The notes under the pieces: generated by a model | What the model was told of the DNA's origin: nothing | What the model saw: the letters and a program-made list of their open reading frames with translations, nothing else | The model's database searches: none | Assembly: GCA_964566175.1 (NCBI GenBank) | Contig: CAZMHU010000017.1 | Location: forward strand, 1-43,842 | Length of the DNA stretch: 43,842 bases | Source of the DNA: SIG589 sp964566175 | GTDB taxonomy: Bacteria; Bacillota; Clostridia; Oscillospirales; Acutalibacteraceae | Direction of reading: 5' to 3' | Program-made: the position numbers and the translations under genes | Part shown: piece after piece, positions 26,165 to 32,950 of the stretch | Layout: every line of letters starts with the position of its first letter | Position numbering within the stretch: position 1 is the stretch's first letter

Positions 26165-27451
26165 TTGGATAAATTTGTTATTACCGGCGGCAATCGTCTT
26201 CACGGTTCCGTTACAATAAGCGGTGCAAAAAATGCTGCGGTAGCGATACTGCCGGCTGTTTTGTTGTCCGACGGCATATGCCGTATTGAAAATCTTCCCA
26301 ATATTTCAGATGTTTTTGCCATAATTCGCATACTGCGCGAACTCGGCGCCGACGTTAAGATGATAAACAAGTGCACGGTTGAAATCGACCCGTCACACAT
26401 AAACTCCTTTGTTCTCCCCTATGAGATGACAAAGCGTATGCGTGCTTCAAGTTATTTTATAGGCGCAATGCTCGGCCGTTTTAAAAAGGCAAGGGTTGCC
26501 CCTCCCGGCGGATGTGACTTCGGTGTCCGCCCGATTGATTTACACATAAAAGGTTTTGAGGCATTGGGCGCTACCGTTATTTTGGAAAACGGAATGGTCG
26601 ACGCAAAGGCAAAACGCCTCATCGGTGCTCCGGTATACCTTGATAAGGTTTCGGTCGGTGCTACTGTTAATATTATGCTTGCGGCTGTAAAATCACGCGG
26701 TCTCACCGTTATTGAAAACGCCGCACGCGAACCTCATATTGTTGACCTCGCAAACTTCTTAAACTCTATGGGCGCCGATATTATGGGTGCCGGAACAAGC
26801 GTTATTAAAATTCGCGGAGTTGAACATCTTAAAGGCACAACATACAGCATTATCCCCGACCAAATTGAAGCCGGAACGTATATGGCTGCTGTTGTTGCAA
26901 CAGGCGGCGATGTTCTTGTTAAAAACATAACACCCAAACATCTTGAGTCCATAACCGCAAAACTTTTGGAAACGGGTGCAACTATTCAGGAATTTGATGA
27001 TTCCCTTAGAATAAAAATGGACAAACGTCCGAAACGCTGTAACATAACAACAATGCCCCACCCCGGTTTTCCGACCGATATGCAACCGCAGATTACCACG
27101 CTCTTATCTGTTGCCGAGGGCACAAGCGTTGTTGCCGAGAGTGTTTGGGACAACCGTTTTAAATATGTTGAGCAACTTTCGATGATGGGCGCGGATATTC
27201 AGGTTGACGGCAAGGTTGCCATCGTCACCGGTGTTCAAAAACTCAGAAGTGCTCCCGTTATGGCAAATGACCTGCGTGCAGGTGCGGCAATGCTAATTGC
27301 GGGACTCGTGGCAGAAGGCACTACCGAGATTGAAAATATCGAACTTATCGACCGCGGTTATGAAGACGTTGTCGAAAAACTGACCGGTCTCGGCGCTAAA
27401 GTGAAACGCGTTCCGATAACCGAACCCAGCCCCATTAAAAAGGCTTTATAA
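26165..27451 (+). CDS. murA: UDP-N-acetylglucosamine 1-carboxyvinyltransferase
   Basis: First committed step of peptidoglycan synthesis: transfer of enolpyruvate from PEP to UDP-GlcNAc; 428 aa from the chosen start. I favour TTG at 26165, because GGAG at 26151-26154 is then 10 bases away and the protein begins MDKFVITGGNRLHGSV. GTG at 26156 would overlap the ribosome site. It contains ISGAKNAAVAILPA with Lys/Asn active-site residues and APPGGCDFGVRPIDLH with the PEP-binding, fosfomycin-target cysteine. The C-terminal half holds RAGAAMLIAGL and IDRGYE. It is monocistronic, with a consensus promoter. Confidence 0.96.
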   Translation: MDKFVITGGNRLHGSVTISGAKNAAVAILPAVLLSDGICRIENLPNISDVFAIIRILRELGADVKMINKCTVEIDPSHINSFVLPYEMTKRMRASSYFIGAMLGRFKKARVAPPGGCDFGVRPIDLHIKGFEALGATVILENGMVDAKAKRLIGAPVYLDKVSVGATVNIMLAAVKSRGLTVIENAAREPHIVDLANFLNSMGADIMGAGTSVIKIRGVEHLKGTTYSIIPDQIEAGTYMAAVVATGGDVLVKNITPKHLESITAKLLETGATIQEFDDSLRIKMDKRPKRCNITTMPHPGFPTDMQPQITTLLSVAEGTSVVAESVWDNRFKYVEQLSMMGADIQVDGKVAIVTGVQKLRSAPVMANDLRAGAAMLIAGLVAEGTTEIENIELIDRGYEDVVEKLTGLGAKVKRVPITEPSPIKKAL

Positions 27452-27464
27452 CAATTATAAAACC

Positions 27465-27494
27465 AAAGGGAATACAGCAATGTATTCCCTTTTA
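27465..27494 (+). terminator. Hairpin after murA
   Basis: An 11-bp stem, AAAGGGAATAC (27465-27475) with GTATTCCCTTT (27482-27492). The T run after it is short, so termination may be partial and walJ may be partly read through from murA. Confidence 0.6.
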
Positions 27495-27515
27495 TAATGT
27501 AAAGGAGGATACACT

Positions 27516-28301
27516 ATGTCACGCTTTTGTCCGCTTTTCAGTTCAAGCAGCGGAAATTGCTCATACGTCGGAACGACGAAACACGGTATTTTAGTCGACG
27601 TCGGTTGCAGTTGCAAAAGCATCGTAGGCGCACTTGCCGATAACGATATCGACCCCGAGTGTGTAAAAGCCGTGGCAATCACCCACGAACACAGTGACCA
27701 CGTCAAGGGCTTGCGCGTGTTTTTGAAAAAATACAAAATTCCCGTAGTATCCTCAGCAGAAACACTCAAAGCGTTGTATACGTCGCAAATACTCACCGAC
27801 GGTCAACAGACAATAGAAATTTCCGATACCGCGGTAATTGATGATATAGAAATAAAGCGGCTGGTAACAAGTCACGACTGCGACGGTTCAAGCGGCTTTG
27901 TTTTCTCAATGCCCGACCAAAGAAAAATCGCCGTCTGTACCGACCTCGGATACATAAGCGACCAAGTAAAAGATGGTCTTCTCGGATGCGACCTTGTTAT
28001 GCTTGAATCGAACCACGATATAAATATGCTGAAAAAAGGCCCCTACCCTTTTAATTTAAAGGAGCGCATTTTAGGCGACAAGGGCCACCTTTCCAATACT
28101 GCCTGCGCCGCATTTCTACCCGAACTTGTAAAAAGCGGAACGACACGCATCGTGCTCGCTCACCTTAGTCAGCACAACAATCTTCCTACGCTTGCACTTT
28201 CGGCATCACGCGCCGCTCTTATCGATGCAGGTCTTAGAGAAGAACTCGATTACGTGCTCTATGTAGCACCCGTTTGCAAAGGAAAGTTGTTTACATTATG
28301 A
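27516..28301 (+). CDS. walJ: WalJ/YycJ-type metallo-beta-lactamase-fold hydrolase
   Basis: Cytoplasmic MBL-fold metal-dependent hydrolase of 261 aa. It shows PLFSSSSGNCSYVG at the N-terminus, LVDVGCSCKSI, the metal-binding THEHSDHVKG, CTDLGYIS and LESNHDINML, and LAHLSQHNN near the C-terminus. B. subtilis YycJ and relatives are associated with the WalRK cell-wall regulon and with DNA repair; the reaction is unsettled. It has an AAGGAGG ribosome site and overlaps rlmH by 4 bases (ATGA). The walJ-rlmH proximity is seen in many Firmicutes. Confidence 0.9.
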   Translation: MSRFCPLFSSSSGNCSYVGTTKHGILVDVGCSCKSIVGALADNDIDPECVKAVAITHEHSDHVKGLRVFLKKYKIPVVSSAETLKALYTSQILTDGQQTIEISDTAVIDDIEIKRLVTSHDCDGSSGFVFSMPDQRKIAVCTDLGYISDQVKDGLLGCDLVMLESNHDINMLKKGPYPFNLKERILGDKGHLSNTACAAFLPELVKSGTTRIVLAHLSQHNNLPTLALSASRAALIDAGLREELDYVLYVAPVCKGKLFTL

Positions 28302-28780
28302 TTAAAATCACCGTTATCGCGGTAGGCAAACTCAAAGAAAAACATTTTTCGGCGGCGGCAGACGAATACATCAAACGTCTATCGCGTTACTGCAAAATTT
28401 CGGTCGTTGAGGTTGAACCCGCACGCGTTTCCGAAAATCCAACCGAAAAAGAGATTGCCCTCTGCCTTGCCGACGAAGGCAAACGGATATTGCAAAAAAT
28501 TCCGGAAAGCGCATATGTTACCGCCCTCTGTATTGAAGGAATTATGACCGACAGCGAAACACTTTCGAAAAATATCGAAGACTGCGCCGCAAAAGGCTTC
28601 GGAAATCAGATTTTCATAATCGGCGGTTCGTACGGTCTGTCGGACGAAGTGAAAAGGCGTGCAAACGGGAAACTTTCTATGTCACGCATGACTTTTCCGC
28701 ACAAACTCGCAAGAGTTATGTTGCTTGAACAGATTTACCGCGCGTTTATGATATCCGCCGGCGGAACCTACCACAAATAA
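28298..28780 (+). CDS. rlmH: 23S rRNA pseudouridine-1915 N3-methyltransferase
   Basis: SPOUT methyltransferase of 160 aa modifying the pseudouridine in helix 69 of 23S rRNA. It begins MIKITVIAVGKLKEKHF at an ATG overlapping the walJ stop. The cofactor knot is FIIGGSYGLSDEVKRRAN followed by LSMSRMTFPHKLARVMLLEQIYRA and a terminal GGTYHK, the family hallmark. Length is standard. The gene is followed at once by a hairpin terminator that overlaps the next promoter. Confidence 0.97.
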   Translation: MIKITVIAVGKLKEKHFSAAADEYIKRLSRYCKISVVEVEPARVSENPTEKEIALCLADEGKRILQKIPESAYVTALCIEGIMTDSETLSKNIEDCAAKGFGNQIFIIGGSYGLSDEVKRRANGKLSMSRMTFPHKLARVMLLEQIYRAFMISAGGTYHK

Positions 28781-28788
28781 AAAAATAC

Positions 28789-28817
28789 TTGACTCTTACA
28801 CCGGTATGTGATATCAT
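28789..28817 (+). promoter_or_regulatory. Promoter of the rpmG-secE-nusG-rplK-rplA cluster
   Basis: TTGACT (28789-28794) and TATCAT (28812-28817) with a 17-base spacer. The sequence TGTGATATCAT around the -10 is identical to that of the rplJ promoter near 31741. Confidence 0.8.
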
Positions 28818-28848
28818 TACAATACCTCTGCAAGAGTCTTTTTTTTTT
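28791..28848 (+). terminator. rlmH terminator overlapping the rpmG promoter
   Basis: GACTCTT (28791-28797) pairs with AAGAGTC (28832-28838), followed by ten Ts. An inner GGTAT/ATACC (28803-28807, 28822-28826) helix stabilises it. The left arm contains the -35 element, so RNA starting at the embedded promoter lacks that arm and escapes termination. Confidence 0.7.
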
Positions 28849-28879
28849 GCATAAGATTCTTTTCATTGCCCTATGCGGC

Positions 28880-28985
28880 GCATTGCTTCTTCGTCCGAAA
28901 GGACGGCGTCTTGCAAGGCTGATTGAGGGAGGCTCATTTACTTTCGGGTAACCGAAAGGAGAAAATATTTCCGTAAAACGGGAGG
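28880..28985 (+). promoter_or_regulatory. Structured 5' leader of rpmG
   Basis: About 170 bases separate the promoter from rpmG. Within them lie CGTCC-GAAA-GGACG (28892-28905), TGAG/CTCA around GGAGG (28924-28936), CTTTCGG-GTAA-CCGAAAG (28941-28958) with a GNRA-type loop, and CCGT/ACGG (28971-28981), which covers the first bases of the ribosome site. I do not recognise the class. Confidence 0.5.
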
Positions 28986-28992
28986 TGCCGTC

Positions 28993-29142
28993 ATGAGAGT
29001 TAAAATTACGTTAGCTTGCACTGAATGCAAACAGCGCAACTACAACACAATGAAGAACAAGAAGAACGATCCCGACAGACTTGAAATGAACAAGTATTGC
29101 AGGTTCTGCAAGAAGCACACCCTTCACAAAGAGACAAAGTAA
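28993..29142 (+). CDS. rpmG: 50S ribosomal protein L33
   Basis: Small large-subunit protein of 49 aa (MRVKITLACTECKQRNYN at its start). It has the zinc-ribbon form, with CTEC near residue 9 and CRFC near residue 36, rather than the cysteine-free paralogue. KNDPDRLEMNKYCRFC and KKHTLHKETK are typical. GGGAGG at 28980-28985 precedes the ATG by 7 bases. It heads the secE-nusG cluster, the standard position for one L33 copy in Firmicutes. Confidence 0.97.
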   Translation: MRVKITLACTECKQRNYNTMKNKKNDPDRLEMNKYCRFCKKHTLHKETK

Positions 29143-29155
29143 GGGGGCTGACAAA

Positions 29156-29839
29156 ATGAAAGTTGCTAACAAAGTTTGTCAAATCCTTGCGATTGTCGCT
29201 TGTGTTACTGCGCTTGCCTTCTTTGCCTTCACAGGTTTTGCCACAATAACAGCCGGCGAAGACGTTAGTCTTACCGGTATGCAACTTGCTTTCGGTGGAA
29301 CAACCGATTACGCTGATTCAACCGTTAAAATGGCAAAATCGGCCGATATATGGTTCTGTTTAATACTCACCATACTCGGCGTACTGTTCAGTGCGCTCAC
29401 CTTTAAATTTAAAGGCATGAGATATGCCGCTCCGGCTGTAACGGTCGTTTCGGCGGTTTATATGCTCGTTATCGCACTAAGCAACCCCGGCAAGTTTGTG
29501 GACACTAGACCGCTGGCAGATGTTACGGCCGTTAATTACAGCGTTTCCGTAATCATCATAACCGCAGCACTTTTTGCCTGCGTGGCTTTCGGCGTTGCCC
29601 ACCTTCTGATTGCAGACAAGCTTGAAACAGCAGGAACAAAGAAGCTTTCACTGCCCAAGAGAATTGTCGCTTTCTTCAGAGATTACAAGAGCGAAGTCAA
29701 GAAAATTGTTTGGCCGTCTTTCAAAACCGTACTTAAAAACACTTTGATAGTGCTTATAATCTGTGCGATTTTGGGCGTGTTCATTTGGTTGCTTGACCTT
29801 GGCCTTTTGGAACTCGTAGGTCTTATCCTCGGCGTGTAA
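29156..29839 (+). CDS. secE: SecE with a four-helix N-terminal membrane extension
   Basis: Protein translocase subunit SecE of 227 aa, about three to four times the usual Gram-positive length of 60-80. The SecE part is residues 166-227: LPKRIVAFFRDYKSEVKKIVWPS amphipathic segment, of which EVKKIVWPS is the signature, then one membrane helix. The first 165 residues hold four hydrophobic helices, near 8-30, 66-83, 90-108 and 128-150, with short loops (for example ITAGEDVSLTG after the first). The frame is continuous, and AAGGGGG lies 8 bases before the ATG. I do not recognise the extra domain. Position between rpmG and nusG supports SecE identity. Confidence 0.9.
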   Translation: MKVANKVCQILAIVACVTALAFFAFTGFATITAGEDVSLTGMQLAFGGTTDYADSTVKMAKSADIWFCLILTILGVLFSALTFKFKGMRYAAPAVTVVSAVYMLVIALSNPGKFVDTRPLADVTAVNYSVSVIIITAALFACVAFGVAHLLIADKLETAGTKKLSLPKRIVAFFRDYKSEVKKIVWPSFKTVLKNTLIVLIICAILGVFIWLLDLGLLELVGLILGV

Positions 29840-29865
29840 TCTCTTAAAATCCGGGAGGTAGCATA

Positions 29866-30396
29866 ATGGCAGATTACAACGATGCAAGATGGTATGTTGT
29901 TCATACCTATTCGGGTTACGAAAACAAGGTTGCGAAAGACCTTGAAACAATCGTAGAAAACCGTAAGCTTCAGGACTATATTATGGATATCAAAATTCCG
30001 ACCGAAACCGTAACGGAGGTTAAGGAAGACGGTACCCAGAAAGAGTACGAACGCAAGATTTTCCCCGGATATGTTCTTATTAAAATGATCGTAACCGACG
30101 ATTCCTGGTTTGTCGTGCGTAACACACGCGGCGTTACCGGCTTTGTCGGTCCGGCTTCAAAGCCGGTTCCCCTCACTGATGCTGAGGTTGAATCTCTCGG
30201 TGTTGAGAAGCACTCTGTTGAGGTTCCCTATAAGTCCGGCGACAACGTTAAGATTGTCAGCGGACCGCTTGAGGGCTTTATGGGCGTTGTCGAAGAGGTG
30301 GATGTTGCCTCTAACGATGTTCGCGTTTTGATTTCGATGTTCGGAAGAGAAACCCCCGCCCAGTTTGAACTTGACCAGGTAGCCCTGGCAGACTGA
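29866..30396 (+). CDS. nusG: Transcription termination/antitermination factor NusG
   Basis: RNA polymerase-associated factor of 176 aa. The NGN domain begins WYVVHTYSGYENKVAKDL and contains IFPGYVLIKM and VRNTRGVTGFVG. A KOW domain at the C-terminus has GDNVKIVSGPLEGFMGVVEEV. GGGAGG lies upstream of the ATG. Length and order are standard, and the gene sits between secE and rplK, as in most bacteria. Confidence 0.98.
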   Translation: MADYNDARWYVVHTYSGYENKVAKDLETIVENRKLQDYIMDIKIPTETVTEVKEDGTQKEYERKIFPGYVLIKMIVTDDSWFVVRNTRGVTGFVGPASKPVPLTDAEVESLGVEKHSVEVPYKSGDNVKIVSGPLEGFMGVVEEVDVASNDVRVLISMFGRETPAQFELDQVALAD

Positions 30397-30455
30397 TGTG
30401 TTAAAATTTTTGTATTAAACGCGGCTGTTTTGCCGCCGATACCGTAAAGGTATCA

Positions 30456-30516
30456 CGGTGGGAGGAACGAAGGCTCGTCTTTCGCTCCGTCAGGTGCACA
30501 GAGCACCGCTACCACG
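30456..30516 (+). promoter_or_regulatory. L1-binding-site mimic upstream of rplK
   Basis: GTGGGAGG (30458-30465) and TACCAC (30510-30515) bracket a structured insert and lie just before the rplK ribosome site. The same two blocks, GUGGGAGG and UACCAC, form the L1-stalk binding site in 23S rRNA as I remember the E. coli sequence. This suggests feedback by free L1. Two small hairpins, GCGGC/GCCGC and ATACC/GGTAT, precede it. Confidence 0.65.
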
Positions 30517-30535
30517 AATTTTGGAGGTGCAAATA

Positions 30536-30961
30536 ATGGCTCAGAAAATAACAGGTTACATTAAGTTACAGATCCCCGCAGGCAAGGCTACTCCGGCTCC
30601 TCCGGTTGGTCCTGCACTCGGTCAGTACGGTGTAAACATTATGTCTTTCACCAAGGAGTTTAATGAGCGCACAAAGAACGACGCTGGTCTTATCATTCCG
30701 GTTGTTATCACTGTTTATGCAGACCGTTCTTTCAGTTTCATAACCAAGACTCCTCCCGCTGCCGTTCTTATTAAGAAGGCTTGCGGAATTGAAAGCGGTT
30801 CAGGCGTACCTAACAAGACAAAGGTTGCCAAGATTACAAGCGATCAGGTCAGAAAGATCGCAGAGCAGAAAATGCCCGATTTAAATGCAGCAACGGTTGA
30901 AACCGCTATGAGCATGATAGCAGGTACAGCCCGCAGCATGGGAATCGAAGTAGTTGACTAA
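30536..30961 (+). CDS. rplK: 50S ribosomal protein L11
   Basis: Ribosomal protein of the GTPase-associated centre, 141 aa. The start is ATG 30536 behind TTGGAGGTG; the in-frame sequence upstream is leader. It opens MAQKITGYIKLQIPAGKATP and contains PPVGPALGQYGVNIM, then a C-terminal rRNA-binding domain (TKTPPAAVLIKKA, ending GTARSMGIEVVD). Codons are highly biased. It follows nusG and precedes rplA. Confidence 0.98.
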   Translation: MAQKITGYIKLQIPAGKATPAPPVGPALGQYGVNIMSFTKEFNERTKNDAGLIIPVVITVYADRSFSFITKTPPAAVLIKKACGIESGSGVPNKTKVAKITSDQVRKIAEQKMPDLNAATVETAMSMIAGTARSMGIEVVD

Positions 30962-30970
30962 TACTCCCCC

Positions 30971-30997
30971 GTGGGAGGAAATTTCCGATTTTACCAC
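30971..30997 (+). promoter_or_regulatory. Second L1-binding-site mimic, between rplK and rplA
   Basis: GTGGGAGG (30971-30978) and TACCAC (30992-30997) repeat the blocks seen upstream of rplK, but with a much shorter insert, directly before the rplA ribosome site GGGAGG at 31003-31008. GTGG can pair with CCAC. Confidence 0.65.
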
Positions 30998-31018
30998 TTA
31001 TTGGGAGGTTCACTGAAA

Positions 31019-31714
31019 ATGAAACACGGTAAAAAGTATAATGATGGTGCAAAACTTATCGAAACCGGTAAGTTTTACGATGTTGAAGAGGCTTTGGACA
31101 TTGCCGTAAAGACCGGCACTGCCAAGTTCGATGAAACTGTTGAAATTCACGTTCGCTTGGGTGTTGACTCACGTCACGCTGACCAGCAGGTCAGAGGCGC
31201 TGTTGTTCTCCCCAACGGTACAGGTAAAAAGGTTCGTACCCTTGTTCTCGCTAAGGGTGACAACGCAAAGGCAGCAGAAGAGGCCGGCTCTGATTTTGTA
31301 GGAGCAGAGGAACTCGTTGCAAAGATCCAGAATGAAGGCTGGCTCGATTTTGACGTTGTTATCGCAACACCCGATATGATGGGCGTTGTAGGACGTCTCG
31401 GTAAGGTTTTGGGACCCCGTGGTCTTATGCCGACACCGAAAGCAGGTACTGTTACACCCGATGTTGCTAAGGCTGTTGCCGAGGCTAAGGCAGGTAAGAT
31501 TGAATACCGTCTTGATAAGACCAACATCATTCACTGCCCCATCGGTAAAGTTTCTTTCGGTACAGAGAAACTCAAAGAAAACCTTGACACTCTTATGGGC
31601 GCAATAGTAAAGGCTAAGCCGGCTGCTACAAAGGGACAGTACATTAAGTCCTGTGCAGTTGCTACCACTATGGGCCCCGGAATTAAACTTAACCCGAACA
31701 AGTTCGGTGCTTAA
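31019..31714 (+). CDS. rplA: 50S ribosomal protein L1
   Basis: L1-stalk protein of 231 aa and probable autoregulator of its own operon. The start is ATG 31019 with GGGAGG upstream; the in-frame codons before it belong to the leader. It begins MKHGKKYNDGAKLIETGKFY and shows the VVLPNGTGKKVRTLV region, MMGVVGRLGKVLGPRGLMPTPK and the C-terminal KPAATKGQYIKS with a TTMGPGIKL end. Codons are biased towards high expression. Confidence 0.98.
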   Translation: MKHGKKYNDGAKLIETGKFYDVEEALDIAVKTGTAKFDETVEIHVRLGVDSRHADQQVRGAVVLPNGTGKKVRTLVLAKGDNAKAAEEAGSDFVGAEELVAKIQNEGWLDFDVVIATPDMMGVVGRLGKVLGPRGLMPTPKAGTVTPDVAKAVAEAKAGKIEYRLDKTNIIHCPIGKVSFGTEKLKENLDTLMGAIVKAKPAATKGQYIKSCAVATTMGPGIKLNPNKFGA

Positions 31715-31722
31715 ATTTTTTC

Positions 31723-31751
31723 TTGACAATCACCGCTTTGTGTGATATCAT
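31723..31751 (+). promoter_or_regulatory. rplJ-rplL promoter
   Basis: TTGACA (31723-31728) and TATCAT (31746-31751) with a 17-base spacer, in the same TGTGATATCAT context as the rpmG promoter. Confidence 0.85.
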
Positions 31752-31767
31752 ACTTGTGTTGCAGATC

Positions 31768-31876
31768 TAAAGACAGTAGGTGTCGCAAGACATAAATCCT
31801 ACCGAGGATGGCAAAACTTATCTTGTTTTTATAAGATTCGTGCCCGTCCTCTCTTTGGACGGGCACTTTAATTTTT
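31768..31876 (+). promoter_or_regulatory. L10 leader with attenuator
   Basis: The region between rplA and rplJ holds the L10-leader pattern: AGTAGG (31775-31780) pairing with CCTACC (31798-31803) around GTGTCGCAAGACATAAAT, the known L10(L12)4 site. It is followed by a 10-bp hairpin, GTGCCCGTCC (31840-31849) with GGACGGGCAC (31857-31866), and TTTAATTTTT. Binding of L10-L12 to nascent RNA should favour the terminator. Confidence 0.85.
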
Positions 31877-31891
31877 GGAGGTGAATTTGAT

Positions 31892-32401
31892 TTGCCAAGC
31901 GAAAAGGTTTTAGAACAAAAGAAACAAATTGTCGCTACACTTACAGAACAGTTGAAAGCATCTTGCGCCGGTGTTGTTGTTGATTACAAGGGCACTAACG
32001 TTACAGATGATACCGCTCTCCGTAAAGAATTGCGTGAAGCAGGTGTTCACTACACCGTTGTTAAGAACACTCTTCTCGGTCTTGCCGCTGAAAATGCCGG
32101 TTTGGGCGAGATGAAGTCGGTACTCGAAGGTACTACTGCTATCGCATTGAGCGACGATTATACAGCAGCAGCAAGAATTTTGAAGAAATTTGCTGACTCA
32201 CACGAGAACTTTACAATTAAGTGCGGCTTCCTCGACGGAAATGTTGTTGACGTTGCTACTGTTGAAAGTCTTGCAAAACTTCCGAGCAAAGAGGTTCTGC
32301 TTGCTACAGTTCTCAGTGCATTCAACGCACCGATAGCGGCATTTGCACGTGCTGTTCAAGCTATCGTTGACAAGGAGAACGACACTCCTGCTGAGGCTTA
32401 A
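31892..32401 (+). CDS. rplJ: 50S ribosomal protein L10
   Basis: Stalk-base protein of 169 aa binding L12 dimers at its C-terminal helix. It starts at TTG 31892, 9 bases after GGAGGT, giving a protein beginning MPSEKVLEQKKQIVATL. VDYKGTNVTDDTALRKELREAGV and VVKNTLLGLA are family-typical. TTG initiation in a highly expressed gene may itself limit translation. It is co-transcribed with rplL, 46 bases downstream. Confidence 0.97.
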   Translation: MPSEKVLEQKKQIVATLTEQLKASCAGVVVDYKGTNVTDDTALRKELREAGVHYTVVKNTLLGLAAENAGLGEMKSVLEGTTAIALSDDYTAAARILKKFADSHENFTIKCGFLDGNVVDVATVESLAKLPSKEVLLATVLSAFNAPIAAFARAVQAIVDKENDTPAEA

Positions 32402-32447
32402 TTGGTCGTAAAACACAAAAATTATATTATTATTGGAGGAAATAAAA

Positions 32448-32825
32448 ATGGCATCTGAGAAAGTTACCGCTATGGTTGAAGAACTCAAGACCCTTACCGT
32501 TCTTGAGCTTTCCGAGCTTGTTAAAGCAGTAGAAGAGGAGTTTGGCGTATCTGCCGCAGCAGCAGTTGCAGTTGCAGCTCCGGTTGAAGGCGCAGCAGCC
32601 GCTGCAGAGGAGAAAACTGAGTTTGACGTTGTTCTCGCTGACGCTGGCGCTGAGAAGATTAAGGTTATTAAGGCTGTTCGTGAAGTTACCGGTCTCGGCC
32701 TTGCTGATGCAAAGGCTCTCGTTGACGGCGCTCCGAAGACCTTGAAGGAAGCTGCTTCCAAGGACGACGCCGAGGCTATCAAGGCTAAACTTGAAGAAGT
32801 TGGCGCAAAGGTTGAACTTAAGTAA
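32448..32825 (+). CDS. rplL: 50S ribosomal protein L7/L12
   Basis: Multi-copy stalk protein of 125 aa that recruits translational GTPases. The start is ATG 32448 behind TTGGAGGA. An N-terminal dimerisation helix (VEELKTLTVLELSELVKAVE) leads to an Ala/Pro hinge (AAAAVAVAAPVEGAA) and the globular domain (TEFDVVLADAGAEKIKVIK, GLGLADAKALVDGAPK). It is the last gene before a strong terminator. Confidence 0.98.
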   Translation: MASEKVTAMVEELKTLTVLELSELVKAVEEEFGVSAAAAVAVAAPVEGAAAAAEEKTEFDVVLADAGAEKIKVIKAVREVTGLGLADAKALVDGAPKTLKEAASKDDAEAIKAKLEEVGAKVELK

Positions 32826-32847
32826 TTATCTTAAGCCACATATTTTT

Positions 32848-32878
32848 AGAGCATCTGTTAATTCAGATGCTCTTTTTT
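32848..32878 (+). terminator. rplJ-rplL terminator
   Basis: A perfect 10-bp stem, AGAGCATCTG (32848-32857) with CAGATGCTCT (32864-32873), closes a 6-base loop and ends in a T run. Confidence 0.93.
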
Positions 32879-32889
32879 ATTTTACACTG

Positions 32890-32918
32890 TTGATTTTACT
32901 TAGATTTTGTGCGATAAT
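32890..32918 (+). promoter_or_regulatory. Promoter of the DUF4091-ROK-SIS operon
   Basis: TTGATT (32890-32895) and GATAAT (32913-32918) with a 17-base spacer, 33 bases before the start codon. Confidence 0.65.
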
Positions 32919-32950
32919 AACAATTAACAACCCCAAAAGGAGGCATAATA

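Noticed and set aside
31169..31729. Minus-strand 186-codon frame over rplA
   Set aside because: Antisense to a strongly biased ribosomal protein gene; such frames arise from codon bias.
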